A stretch of DNA of 6,195 nucleotides, from positions 1 through 6,195 of the forward strand of contig ONBA01000060.1 in the NCBI GenBank assembly GCA_900315975.1. The letters are read 5' to 3'. The stretch is from an uncultured Ruminococcus sp. (GTDB taxonomy: Bacteria; Bacillota_A; Clostridia; Oscillospirales; Ruminococcaceae). Under the pieces are notes generated by a model. It searched no databases, was not told the DNA's origin, and saw only the letters and a program-made list of their open reading frames with translations. This document shows positions 1 to 6,114 of the stretch, piece after piece. Position 1 is the stretch's first letter. Each line of letters opens with the position of its first letter. The position numbers and the translations under genes are program-made.

Positions 1-83
1 TCACATTGTTTCCATTGCTTCGAGCAAGGGGACGGAGGGTTCAGCACCCGGATCCTTTGGTGCTTCTCTGTTCCTTTGTTCTG
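1..83 (-). other. Transcribed leader of a leftward gene outside the window
   Basis: This stretch lies downstream of the minus-strand promoter at 89-117 and should be the 5' leader of a gene starting left of position 1. It can form two small hairpins: AGCACC at 43-48 with GGTGCT at 59-64, and TTGCT at 15-19 with AGCAA at 23-27. On the minus strand the ATG triplets near the left edge run straight into TGA. A GTG reading frame preceded by an AGGA-like site stays open to the edge but is too short to judge. No gene product can be named; a heat-shock protein is inferred only from the CIRCE operator. Confidence 0.4.
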
Positions 84-88
84 ATTAT

Positions 89-117
89 ATTATAGCACTG
101 CCAATTAGCACTGTCAA
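89..117 (-). promoter_or_regulatory. Sigma-A promoter for a leftward heat-shock gene
   Basis: Read on the minus strand, the sequence gives a perfect TTGACA (-35, plus-strand 112-117), a 17-bp spacer and a perfect TATAAT (-10, plus-strand 89-94). Transcription should start near position 82 and run left out of the window. The -35 box lies within the CIRCE operator at 105-131, so bound HrcA would block RNA polymerase directly. Consensus vegetative promoters held down by CIRCE are the usual arrangement for groESL, dnaK or small heat-shock operons in Firmicutes. Which gene is controlled cannot be seen. Confidence 0.85.
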
Positions 118-131
118 GGGGAGAGTGCTAA
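105..131. promoter_or_regulatory. CIRCE operator (HrcA binding site)
   Basis: The element is two 9-bp arms separated by exactly 9 bp: TTAGCACTG at 105-113 and GAGTGCTAA at 123-131. The established CIRCE consensus is TTAGCACTC-N9-GAGTGCTAA, so this copy differs at one base, the last of the plus-strand left arm. HrcA is the repressor that binds CIRCE and releases it under heat or protein-folding stress. The element covers the -35 box of the minus-strand promoter. Its right edge is 61 bp before the start codon of the first gene of the recombinase operon, so an effect on that operon is possible but unproven. Confidence 0.92.
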
Positions 132-154
132 TTTTCACACAGGTTTCATATTTT

Positions 155-168
155 TGACAGAAATGTCA
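155..168. repeat. Short inverted repeat upstream of the recombinase operon
   Basis: TGACA at 155-159 and TGTCA at 164-168 form a perfect 5-bp inverted repeat around GAAA. It sits in the only space available for the operon's promoter and overlaps a TTGACA hexamer at 154-159, but no convincing -10 box lies 16-18 bp further on. It could be an operator, a half of a recombination site, or chance. Confidence 0.3.
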
Positions 169-192
169 CATTGATTTTAAGGGAGGTATGCT

Positions 193-384
193 ATGGAACA
201 GCAGAAAATCATTGACGAAATCAATTATTTCAGAGCGCAGACAATTACAAGGCTCCTTTTTGAAAGCGGCATGATCACAACTGACGAATGCGACAAATTA
301 TCGGAATTAAACCGCCGATCTTTCTCACCGATGTTTGCGGACTTATTACCGAAAACACTTGAAAAATCGTCAAACCAGAGTTAA
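193..384 (+). CDS. Small SHOCT-like protein heading the recombinase operon
   Basis: This 63-aa protein has no signal peptide, membrane segment or cysteine pair. Its middle part (about residues 17-48) has the look of a short SHOCT-type helical hairpin: a helix ending in LLFESGMIT, then a second helix beginning TDECDKL, then a proline-containing end. Small proteins of this kind are, as far as I recall, common just upstream of large serine recombinases in Clostridia; their function is unknown to me, with regulation or assistance of recombination the natural guess. The start is supported by AAGGGAGG at 179-186, six bases before the ATG. The stop is 30 bp before the next start, so the gene is almost certainly co-transcribed with the recombinases. 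Confidence 0.75.
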   Translation: MEQQKIIDEINYFRAQTITRLLFESGMITTDECDKLSELNRRSFSPMFADLLPKTLEKSSNQS

Positions 385-414
385 TATAGTGTACTGACAA
401 AAGGAGGTAATGCC

Positions 415-1965
415 ATGATCATAAGAAAAATCGATGCGCAGGAACCTGTTGCCGCAAAGAAATTGCGCGTGGCCGCTTACTGCCGTGTCAGTACCGAGAA
501 CGCTGACCAGAAGGAGAGTCTTGAAGCCCAGAAAACTCATTATGAATCATGGATCAAACGGCATTCCGACTGGGAGTTTGCAGGCGTGTTCTATGATTTC
601 GGTATCAGCGGAACAAAGGCAGATTCCCGTGACGGCCTTCAGGCACTTCTGTATGCCTGCCGTACAGGAAGCATCGACTATGTGCTGACTAAATCGATCA
701 GCCGTTTTTCCCGTAATACTGCTGACTGCCTGTCGCTGGTGCGGGAACTGTTATCCTGCAATATCCCAATCTACTTTGAAAAGGAAAACATTGACACCGG
801 CTCGATGGATAGTGAACTGATCCTGTCAATGCTCAGCAGCATGGCGCAGGATGAATCGGAGTCAATCTCCAAGAACGTGAAATGGTCGATACAGCAGAGA
901 ATCGAAGCGGGAACCTTCAAATTCGGTTATCCGCCGTATGGCTATACAAAAGATGCCAACGGCAATTATGTCATCGAACCAACTGAAGCTGAAGTGATCC
1001 GCCTGATCTTTTCATCGGCTCTGAACGGAATGGGAACATACAAGATCGCTCAGATGCTTGAAAGCAGGAGGATTCCCACCCGCAAGGGCGGAAAATGGTC
1101 GGGCTCAACGATCAAAGGAATACTTGTGAACGAAAAATACTACGGCGCTGCCGCGTTCATGAAAACCTATACGGACAGCAGCTTCCGACGGCACAACAAT
1201 CACGGTGAAGTTGACAGCTACTATGCGGAGGAGCATCACGAGCCGATCATCAGCAGAGAGATGTTTGACAAGGTACAGCTTGTCCTGCAAAAGCATGCTG
1301 AAGAGCATAATATTGAAGCGGATGTCGGGAAGTATCAGAATAAGTATCCGTTTTCCGGCAAAATCATCTGCGGTGAATGCGGCGGTAAGTTCAAGCGGCA
1401 GACGCAGACCACCGGAATTGCGTGGGCTTGTACGACACACCTGTATAATAAGGCTTCCTGTTCTATGAAGTTCATAAAGGATGCGGCGGTCAAAGCGGCA
1501 TTCGTGACCATGCTGAACAAGCTGATCTTCGGCTATCAGTTTATCCTGTCTCCGTATCTGGAATCATTGAAGCTTTCCGATGCAGACAATAATCTTCTGA
1601 GTATAATGGATATCAAGGCAGCACTGCAGAAGAATACGGACAGAAAGCAGGAGCTCAGAAAACTACGTGTCGGCGGATTCCTTGACAGCGTAATGTATAC
1701 GCAGGAGCTGAGACGGATCGAACAACAGAACGAGGAATATCGCGCTGCTCTGAAAAATCAGGAAAAAACCGCTGTTAACGGAAGCATCAAGGAAACGGAA
1801 AAGCTGCTGCATTTCATAGAATCACTCGAAACACAGACAGAATTCAGCGATGAAGCTTTCACGGAATATGTGGACAGCATTATCGTATATTCCCGCACAA
1901 GCATCGGATTTCGTATGAAATGTGGACTGACACTGAAGGAGGAGTTATGCTCGGGTACAGAATAA
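415..1965 (+). CDS. Large serine recombinase 1 (LSR1)
   Basis: This cytoplasmic site-specific DNA recombinase of 516 aa cuts and rejoins att sites through a serine-DNA covalent link. The catalytic resolvase domain spans about residues 17-155 and contains AAYCRVST, with Arg24 and the nucleophile Ser26, and SRFSRNT at 96-102, with Arg97 and Arg100 matching the conserved active-site arginines. The recombinase DNA-binding domain follows at about 170-290. A zinc ribbon has cysteines 319, 322, 339 and 349 (CX2C-X16-C-X9-C). A coiled-coil-rich stretch lies at about 395-480, and the tail resembles that of LSR2. The start is fixed by AAGGAGG at 401-407, seven bases upstream. Length and layout are those of intact family members such as TnpX and TndX of clostridial transposons. 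The 3' end overlaps the next gene by 19 bp. All key residues are present, so it is probably active. Confidence 0.95.
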   Translation: MIIRKIDAQEPVAAKKLRVAAYCRVSTENADQKESLEAQKTHYESWIKRHSDWEFAGVFYDFGISGTKADSRDGLQALLYACRTGSIDYVLTKSISRFSRNTADCLSLVRELLSCNIPIYFEKENIDTGSMDSELILSMLSSMAQDESESISKNVKWSIQQRIEAGTFKFGYPPYGYTKDANGNYVIEPTEAEVIRLIFSSALNGMGTYKIAQMLESRRIPTRKGGKWSGSTIKGILVNEKYYGAAAFMKTYTDSSFRRHNNHGEVDSYYAEEHHEPIISREMFDKVQLVLQKHAEEHNIEADVGKYQNKYPFSGKIICGECGGKFKRQTQTTGIAWACTTHLYNKASCSMKFIKDAAVKAAFVTMLNKLIFGYQFILSPYLESLKLSDADNNLLSIMDIKAALQKNTDRKQELRKLRVGGFLDSVMYTQELRRIEQQNEEYRAALKNQEKTAVNGSIKETEKLLHFIESLETQTEFSDEAFTEYVDSIIVYSRTSIGFRMKCGLTLKEELCSGTE

Positions 1966-2339
1966 TTGACGGAAAAGCAATGATCGATGAAACCGAAGGC
2001 TGTGCGATTAGAGCAATCTTCAGCGGCTATATTTCGGGCATGAGTCTGCGTGAGGCCGCAGAAAAAGCCGGAAAGCCTATGGTTCACAGCATGGTGAAGC
2101 GCGTCATCCGGAATATCTGCTATATCGGAGACGAGTTTTATCCTGCGATCGTCAGCAGGCAAACATTCACAAAAGCGAATGCTGAACTGATCCGCAGAGC
2201 TGAAAAGCACGGCAGCGGGAAACGTCTGAAAGCACCGCCCGTCTATACAGAATTTACACTTGCTGAACCGGAAATGCAATATGACGATCCAATCGCGCAG
2301 GCAGAATATATGTACAGCTTGATAGGGGTGATAAAATGA
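1947..2339 (+). CDS. Catalysis-less recombinase-domain protein
   Basis: This 130-aa protein aligns by eye with the middle DNA-binding 'recombinase' domain of large serine recombinases (about residues 2-90): a GYR...GKAMIDE beginning, a helix with AIRAIFSGYISG, the REAAEKAGKP turn, VIRNICYIGDEFYPAIV, then a helix after SRQTF. It has no N-terminal resolvase domain, no catalytic serine and no zinc-ribbon cysteines, so it cannot cut DNA by itself. The C-terminal tail ends with a DPIAQAEYMYSLI-type segment that I associate with similar small clostridial proteins. I chose the ATG at 1947 because AAGGAGG at 1936-1942 lies just ahead; an in-frame upstream ATG at 1920 lacks such a site. It overlaps LSR1 by 19 bp and LSR2 by 4 bp. 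I infer an accessory DNA-binding subunit or directionality factor, not a decayed gene, because the frame is intact and coupled at both ends. Confidence 0.8.
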   Translation: MLGYRIIDGKAMIDETEGCAIRAIFSGYISGMSLREAAEKAGKPMVHSMVKRVIRNICYIGDEFYPAIVSRQTFTKANAELIRRAEKHGSGKRLKAPPVYTEFTLAEPEMQYDDPIAQAEYMYSLIGVIK

Positions 2340-3889
2340 ACGTGATCAAAATTCCTGCAAAACCACAGAAGGGCAACAGCGCCGCAAAAACGGAGATAAA
2401 GAAGCTTCGTGTAGCGGCATACTGCCGTGTCAGCACGGACAATGAAGAACAGGCATCCAGCTATGAAAGCCAGATTCAGCACTATACAGAGTACATCAAT
2501 TCAAAACCCGAATGGGAAATGGTCAGGGTATACGCAGATGAAGGTATCTCGGCGACCTCAACAAAGGGCAGAGAGGAATTCAATGCGATGATCGAGGACT
2601 GCAAAAAGGGTCTGATTGACCTGATTCTGACAAAATCCATCAGCCGATTCGCCCGAAATACTGTGGACTGCCTGAATTATATCCGCATGCTGAAGGGTAT
2701 GAATATCCCTGTGTATTTTGAAAAAGAATCCATCAATACGATGGATACAAGGGGCGAAGTTCTCCTGACGATCATGGCGTCACTGGCGCAGCAGGAATCC
2801 GAATCCCTCAGTAAAAATACAAAAATGGGCATCCATTACCGCTTTCAGCAGGGGAAAGTAATGGTCAATGCCCGCAATTTCCTCGGCTACGATAAGGACG
2901 AGAACGGTCACCTGATCATCAACCCGGAACAGGCTGAGATCGTCAAACGCATTTTCAGAGAGTACCTTGAGGGAAAAAGCTGCAAGAAGATCGCACAGGG
3001 CTTAGAGCGTGACGGTATCCTGACCTCCCGCGGAAATGCAAAATGGCATGACACATCGATTCGTAAGATACTTGAAAACGAGAAGTATATGGGTGACGCG
3101 CTCCTGCAAAAGACCTGCACAGTGGACTTCCTGAATAAAAAGCGGGTAAAGAATACCGGAATGCAGCCGCAGTATTATGTCGAGGACGACCATGAAGCAA
3201 TTATCCCGAAAGAGATATTTCTGATGGTGCAGGAGGAAATGGCACGGCGCAGTGAACAGAACGCCTGCTTTGGCAGACGGAAGAATTTCAGCGCAAACCA
3301 CCCGTTTTCAAAAATCGTATTCTGCGCGGAATGCGGTGAGGAGTATCGCAGGATCCACTGGAACAACCGCGGCAAGAAGTCGGTCGTGTGGCGGTGCCTG
3401 ACCAGACTGAAGCAGAAGGATCAGTGCCATGCAAGAACGGTCAATGAGGAGACGCTGATAGAAGCATTCCTTGACGCCCTCAACGAAATCGTGGGGAACA
3501 GTGACGATTACCTGACAAGGCTGAAAGAAAATCTTGAAACAGCGATCAACGAGGTACACCCGGAAAGCGCCGCAGCACTGGCGGCAAAAATGGCGAAGCT
3601 GCAGCAGGAGCTGATCGACAGAACAGAGCGCCGTGAAAACTATGATGACATCACCGAGGAAATCCTGCGTCTGCGTGAACTGCAAGCACAGACAGCAATG
3701 GACGACAACGCAAAATCGGAACACAAGAAGCGCATCCGGGAACTGCTGAAATTTATAGAACGGCAGAAGAGCAGGGTTTGCGTGTTTGACGGCAGTCTTG
3801 TAAAGAAACTGCTTGAAAAAGTAACTGTGTACGATGACTATCTGGAGTTCCGATTCAAGTCAGGTGTGACGGTCAGTGTGGAAAAGTGA
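2336..3889 (+). CDS. Large serine recombinase 2 (LSR2)
   Basis: The second serine recombinase has 517 aa and the same plan as LSR1. The resolvase domain at about 24-165 contains AAYCRVST, with Arg31 and the nucleophile Ser33, and SRFARNT at 103-109, with Arg104 and Arg107. The recombinase domain is at about 182-300. The zinc ribbon has cysteines 330, 333, 354 and 364 (CX2C-X20-C-X9-C). A long charged coiled-coil region covers about 400-480. The start codon overlaps the preceding stop as ATGA, with AGGGGTG at 2324-2330 as ribosome binding site, so translation is probably coupled. Shared motifs show it is a diverged paralogue of LSR1, which fits two different subunits of one recombination machine, although two independent enzymes cannot be excluded. 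Codons 461-517 and the bases just after the stop are repeated at 5871-6055. Confidence 0.95.
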   Translation: MNVIKIPAKPQKGNSAAKTEIKKLRVAAYCRVSTDNEEQASSYESQIQHYTEYINSKPEWEMVRVYADEGISATSTKGREEFNAMIEDCKKGLIDLILTKSISRFARNTVDCLNYIRMLKGMNIPVYFEKESINTMDTRGEVLLTIMASLAQQESESLSKNTKMGIHYRFQQGKVMVNARNFLGYDKDENGHLIINPEQAEIVKRIFREYLEGKSCKKIAQGLERDGILTSRGNAKWHDTSIRKILENEKYMGDALLQKTCTVDFLNKKRVKNTGMQPQYYVEDDHEAIIPKEIFLMVQEEMARRSEQNACFGRRKNFSANHPFSKIVFCAECGEEYRRIHWNNRGKKSVVWRCLTRLKQKDQCHARTVNEETLIEAFLDALNEIVGNSDDYLTRLKENLETAINEVHPESAAALAAKMAKLQQELIDRTERRENYDDITEEILRLRELQAQTAMDDNAKSEHKKRIRELLKFIERQKSRVCVFDGSLVKKLLEKVTVYDDYLEFRFKSGVTVSVEK

Positions 3890-3900
3890 ATATGATAATA
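3716..3900 (+). repeat. Direct repeat copy 1 (3' end of LSR2)
   Basis: This segment contains the last 57 codons of LSR2, its stop and 11 more bases. It is matched without gaps by 5871-6055, offset by 2155 bp. From 3731 to 3900 I count 11 differences in 170 bases. The first 15 bases of the repeat are less alike (5 differences). Similarity ends sharply after the shared ATAATA following the stop. Confidence 0.93.
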
Positions 3901-3951
3901 AGGGCTGCTGAAATCGCGTGATATTGTTCACACGTATCAGCAGCCCTTTTT
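3900..3951 (+). terminator. Rho-independent terminator of the recombinase operon
   Basis: AAGGGCTGCTGA at 3900-3911 pairs perfectly with TCAGCAGCCCTT at 3937-3948, and the loop can pair further through CGTG/CACG. A run of five T (3947-3951) follows. The stem begins 11 bases after the LSR2 stop, so it should end the four-gene transcript before the dockerin gene. Confidence 0.92.
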
Positions 3952-3961
3952 CGTTTACCCC

Positions 3962-3990
3962 TTGCATTTCCCCGTATACCATGCTATAAT
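3962..3990 (+). promoter_or_regulatory. Sigma-A promoter of the dockerin gene
   Basis: TTGCAT at 3962-3967 is followed by a 17-bp spacer and a perfect TATAAT at 3985-3990, predicting a transcript start near 3997 and a leader of about 44 bases. The promoter lies between the recombinase terminator and the dockerin gene, so that gene is an independent transcription unit. No operator-like repeat is visible. Confidence 0.85.
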
Positions 3991-4040
3991 GAAGATAAGC
4001 AGCAATATGCCGCTAATCTGGAGAATGGTAGGTGAATACT

Positions 4041-5789
4041 ATGAAGCTCAAAAGACTGACTGCTGCTCTTATTGCAGCCATGACCGCTGTTACGCCGCTT
4101 TCGTTTCACAGTCCTGCAGCCACTGTGTTCGCAGAGGGTACTGGTGCTGTCTCCGCACTCCCGGATTGGATCCCGTCTGATTTTGAATCGGCAGTCGAAT
4201 TCCGTAATACATATGGAGCGACACATATCGACAATGGCCTAATCTGTATTGTCTGCCCCGACCGAGCAAGAAAAGGTGCCAGTGAAGATACCTACGGTTT
4301 TGAACTGCGTGCAACAGAAGGCATGGGGCAGGAACTAAAGCACGAGATCTATACTTATGAATATACAGAAACCTGCTTTGATGTGTTTGTCTATCAGCCT
4401 TGGGCGCAGGGAGATGTTACATTGACGATCGCTGATCCCCATGTGCAGGTCAAGCCTTCGGAAAATGAAACAGACGATGATTGGGAGCCGCCGGCAATTG
4501 CTGAATACACTTTTACACTTGACATGAACCTCAATATCACCGAAACGGATATCTTCAGTTGGCTTCCGGATAGTACAAAAGAATTCGGCGAATATTTAAG
4601 AACGAACGGCGAAGTCTCCGCCAGGGATAACTATGTTGTATTCTGCACAGTTACGGTCGAACAGTTCGGTGATAGATGGGAGCCAAACAGCACGAACAAA
4701 AATGAGATCTTAAAGCCCATTCTGTCATCGGACTGCACAATGCAGGTACGTGATATGTATTGTGACGGTTCTATTGACAATATATATGTATATCAGGCTG
4801 TGAAGGACGGGAACGAAAAAATCTCATGGACACGCACATCAAGCGTCAGAGCGTATCCTGATGAACCGACAACCTATACTATGACTGCTGACTGTGCTGT
4901 TCTTGATAACGCACAAACAGTGCTGCTCGCGAATACTGCGCGTTTCAGTATCATTGACGGCGAAACTGGAAAGCTCGTTGATATCGACGAAAATGATAAG
5001 ATATTCCTTAACCCGGATATACGTTATGCTTCCGGCGAGGAAGGTGTTTATGCAAGTGTTGATCTTGCAGCACCGCAAATGACGTCAAATCCGTACTACT
5101 GGGATATTTCGCAGTTTAAAGACGCCGATATCTTTGAAGTGGGCCTGCTTTATAACAATATTCCGGAAGGCTATTCCCGTGATACCGCTGGCACAGTTGT
5201 CAGGAAGTTCGATAACGGTGCGATCGACTATACTTTCAAGCTGAAATTCACTCCCACAGGTGACGTCAACGATGACGGCGAATTCAATGTTGCTGATGTG
5301 GTGCTGCTTCAGAAATGGTTGCTTGCCGTGCCGGACACGCATCTTATCAACTGGAAGGCAGTAGATTTCTGCAATGATAATGTCCTGAATGTGTTTGATT
5401 TGTGCTTGATGAAAAGAGAATTACTTGAAAAAGTACAAACTCCCATTTCTGTAACAATGACACAAACAGGCGGAGTCATGGCTGTACACTATGAATATAA
5501 AGCATATCAGGATGGAGAGAAATACTACATCTCATATCTTAATAAGCGCAGTGCATCTGATCCCGTTGTCACTGAGATCACGGAGGACAAATTCAAAAGC
5601 ATCCTGTCGCTGGATTATGCCAAATACATCGGCACAGAAGATCCGAGAAATGGAAAATTTTCCGATGAATTCAACTATCATACTGTGATTACATATTCAG
5701 ACGGTACAGAGAAAACTACAGATGTGTCTATTTCAGAGTTGATTGCTATGCTCAAGAATTGGTCAAAAACAAGTAATAATGAATGGTGA
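4041..5789 (+). CDS. Secreted type I dockerin protein
   Basis: The 582-aa precursor begins with a signal peptide: KLKR, a hydrophobic alanine-rich core, and a likely cut after VFA at residue 31. Residues 32 to about 400 are an acidic, aromatic-rich extracellular region with no catalytic motif I recognise; similar uncharacterised sequences occur, as I recall, in other Ruminococcus dockerin proteins. A type I dockerin occupies residues 407-462. Its first repeat has the calcium loop GDVNDDGEFNVAD; the second is the variant DFCNDNVLNVFD ending in KREL. Dockerins bind cohesins on scaffoldin proteins at the cell surface. Unusually, about 120 residues follow the dockerin, including many beta-strand-like segments. 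I prefer the ATG at 4041 with AGGTGA five bases upstream; the in-frame GTG at 4032, with GGAG at 4020-4023, would add three residues. The gene has its own promoter and terminator and is bracketed by the two LSR2-tail repeats, so it looks like cargo. Confidence 0.88.
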   Translation: MKLKRLTAALIAAMTAVTPLSFHSPAATVFAEGTGAVSALPDWIPSDFESAVEFRNTYGATHIDNGLICIVCPDRARKGASEDTYGFELRATEGMGQELKHEIYTYEYTETCFDVFVYQPWAQGDVTLTIADPHVQVKPSENETDDDWEPPAIAEYTFTLDMNLNITETDIFSWLPDSTKEFGEYLRTNGEVSARDNYVVFCTVTVEQFGDRWEPNSTNKNEILKPILSSDCTMQVRDMYCDGSIDNIYVYQAVKDGNEKISWTRTSSVRAYPDEPTTYTMTADCAVLDNAQTVLLANTARFSIIDGETGKLVDIDENDKIFLNPDIRYASGEEGVYASVDLAAPQMTSNPYYWDISQFKDADIFEVGLLYNNIPEGYSRDTAGTVVRKFDNGAIDYTFKLKFTPTGDVNDDGEFNVADVVLLQKWLLAVPDTHLINWKAVDFCNDNVLNVFDLCLMKRELLEKVQTPISVTMTQTGGVMAVHYEYKAYQDGEKYYISYLNKRSASDPVVTEITEDKFKSILSLDYAKYIGTEDPRNGKFSDEFNYHTVITYSDGTEKTTDVSISELIAMLKNWSKTSNNEW

Positions 5790-5794
5790 ATAAT

Positions 5795-5847
5795 AAAGGG
5801 CTGTGGCTGCCTGAGTGATACACTTCGGCAGTTGCAGCCCTTTCTTA
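5795..5847 (+). terminator. Rho-independent terminator of the dockerin gene
   Basis: AAAGGGCTG at 5795-5803 pairs with CAGCCCTTT at 5835-5843, and an inner stem forms from CTGCC and GGCAG and continues through GAGTG/CACTT. The following TTTCTTATT is an imperfect T tract. The stem starts five bases after the stop codon. Confidence 0.85.
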
Positions 5848-5859
5848 TTGTGTGAGTGA

Positions 5860-5881
5860 GGATGTTTGCATCCGAATGCAA
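5860..5881. repeat. Overlapping inverted repeats at the truncation junction
   Basis: Two alternative hairpins overlap where the second LSR2 tail begins: GGATG-TTTG-CATCC at 5860-5873 and TTGCAT-CCGA-ATGCAA at 5866-5881. They share bases, so only one can form at a time. Their position at the breakpoint is suggestive of a recombination or repair scar, but the function is unknown. Confidence 0.45.
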
Positions 5882-6044
5882 GCGGCGCATCCGGGAACTG
5901 CTGAAATTTATAGAACGGCAGAAGAGCAAGGTTTTAGTGTTTGACGGCAGTCTTGTAAAGAAGCTGCTTGAAAAAGTGACTGTGTACGATGACTACTTGG
6001 AGTTCCGGTTCAAGTCCGGTGTGACGGTCAGCGTGGAAAAGTGA
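5871..6044 (+). pseudogene. Truncated serine recombinase, C-terminal tail only
   Basis: The reading frame matches the last 57 residues of LSR2 (from Ser461), with only a few amino-acid changes, for example Arg to Lys and Cys to Leu in the stretch before FDGSLV. The catalytic, DNA-binding and zinc-ribbon domains are all missing. The frame could formally begin at GTG 5856 or ATG 5862, but no well-placed ribosome binding site precedes either and a terminator lies immediately upstream, so expression is unlikely. I read it as the 3' remnant of a sister recombinase. Most base differences from LSR2 are synonymous, so the sequence diverged while still coding for a functional protein. Confidence 0.85.
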
Positions 6045-6055
6045 ATATAATAATA
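5871..6055 (+). repeat. Direct repeat copy 2 (LSR2 tail)
   Basis: This is the partner of 3716-3900 in the same orientation and with no gaps. It ends at the ATAATA after the stop codon, beyond which the two flanks are unrelated: the operon terminator with GGGCTG arms after copy 1, and the CCCCCTC-arm terminator after copy 2. The dockerin transcription unit lies wholly between the two copies. Confidence 0.93.
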
Positions 6056-6057
6056 TG

Positions 6058-6114
6058 ATCCCCCTCGTCAGGTAGGAAGTTGAGATGCTCCTTGCCTGGT
6101 GAGGGGGATTTTTT
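6058..6114 (+). terminator. Strong rho-independent terminator
   Basis: ATCCCCCTCGTCAGG at 6058-6072 pairs along its full length with CCTGGTGAGGGGGAT at 6095-6109, counting two G-T wobbles, and six T follow (6109-6114). It lies 14 bases after the stop of the recombinase remnant. It is probably the original terminator of the recombinase whose tail survives here. Confidence 0.92.

Noticed and set aside
1..173. Direct repeat TCACATTG at 1-8 and 166-173 as possible element ends
   Set aside because: Eight bases are short enough to occur by chance, and no matching copy was seen at the right side of the window.
1758..2279. Long minus-strand open frame of 173 aa across the LSR1/small-protein junction
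   Set aside because: It lies opposite well-supported recombinase genes, has a cysteine- and phenylalanine-rich composition typical of antisense reading, and no family resemblance.
1947..2339. The small recombinase-domain protein as a frameshifted or decayed recombinase
   Set aside because: The frame is intact, it has its own AAGGAGG site, and its start and stop overlap both neighbours precisely; no catalytic-domain remnant lies upstream in another frame.
3308..3724. Minus-strand open frame of 138 aa inside LSR2
   Set aside because: It is antisense to conserved zinc-ribbon and coiled-coil coding sequence; no promoter or ribosome binding site supports it.
5856..6044. A 62-aa open frame as an independent small gene
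   Set aside because: It is almost entirely the LSR2 C-terminal tail, has no well-placed ribosome binding site, and follows a terminator, so it is better read as a recombinase remnant.
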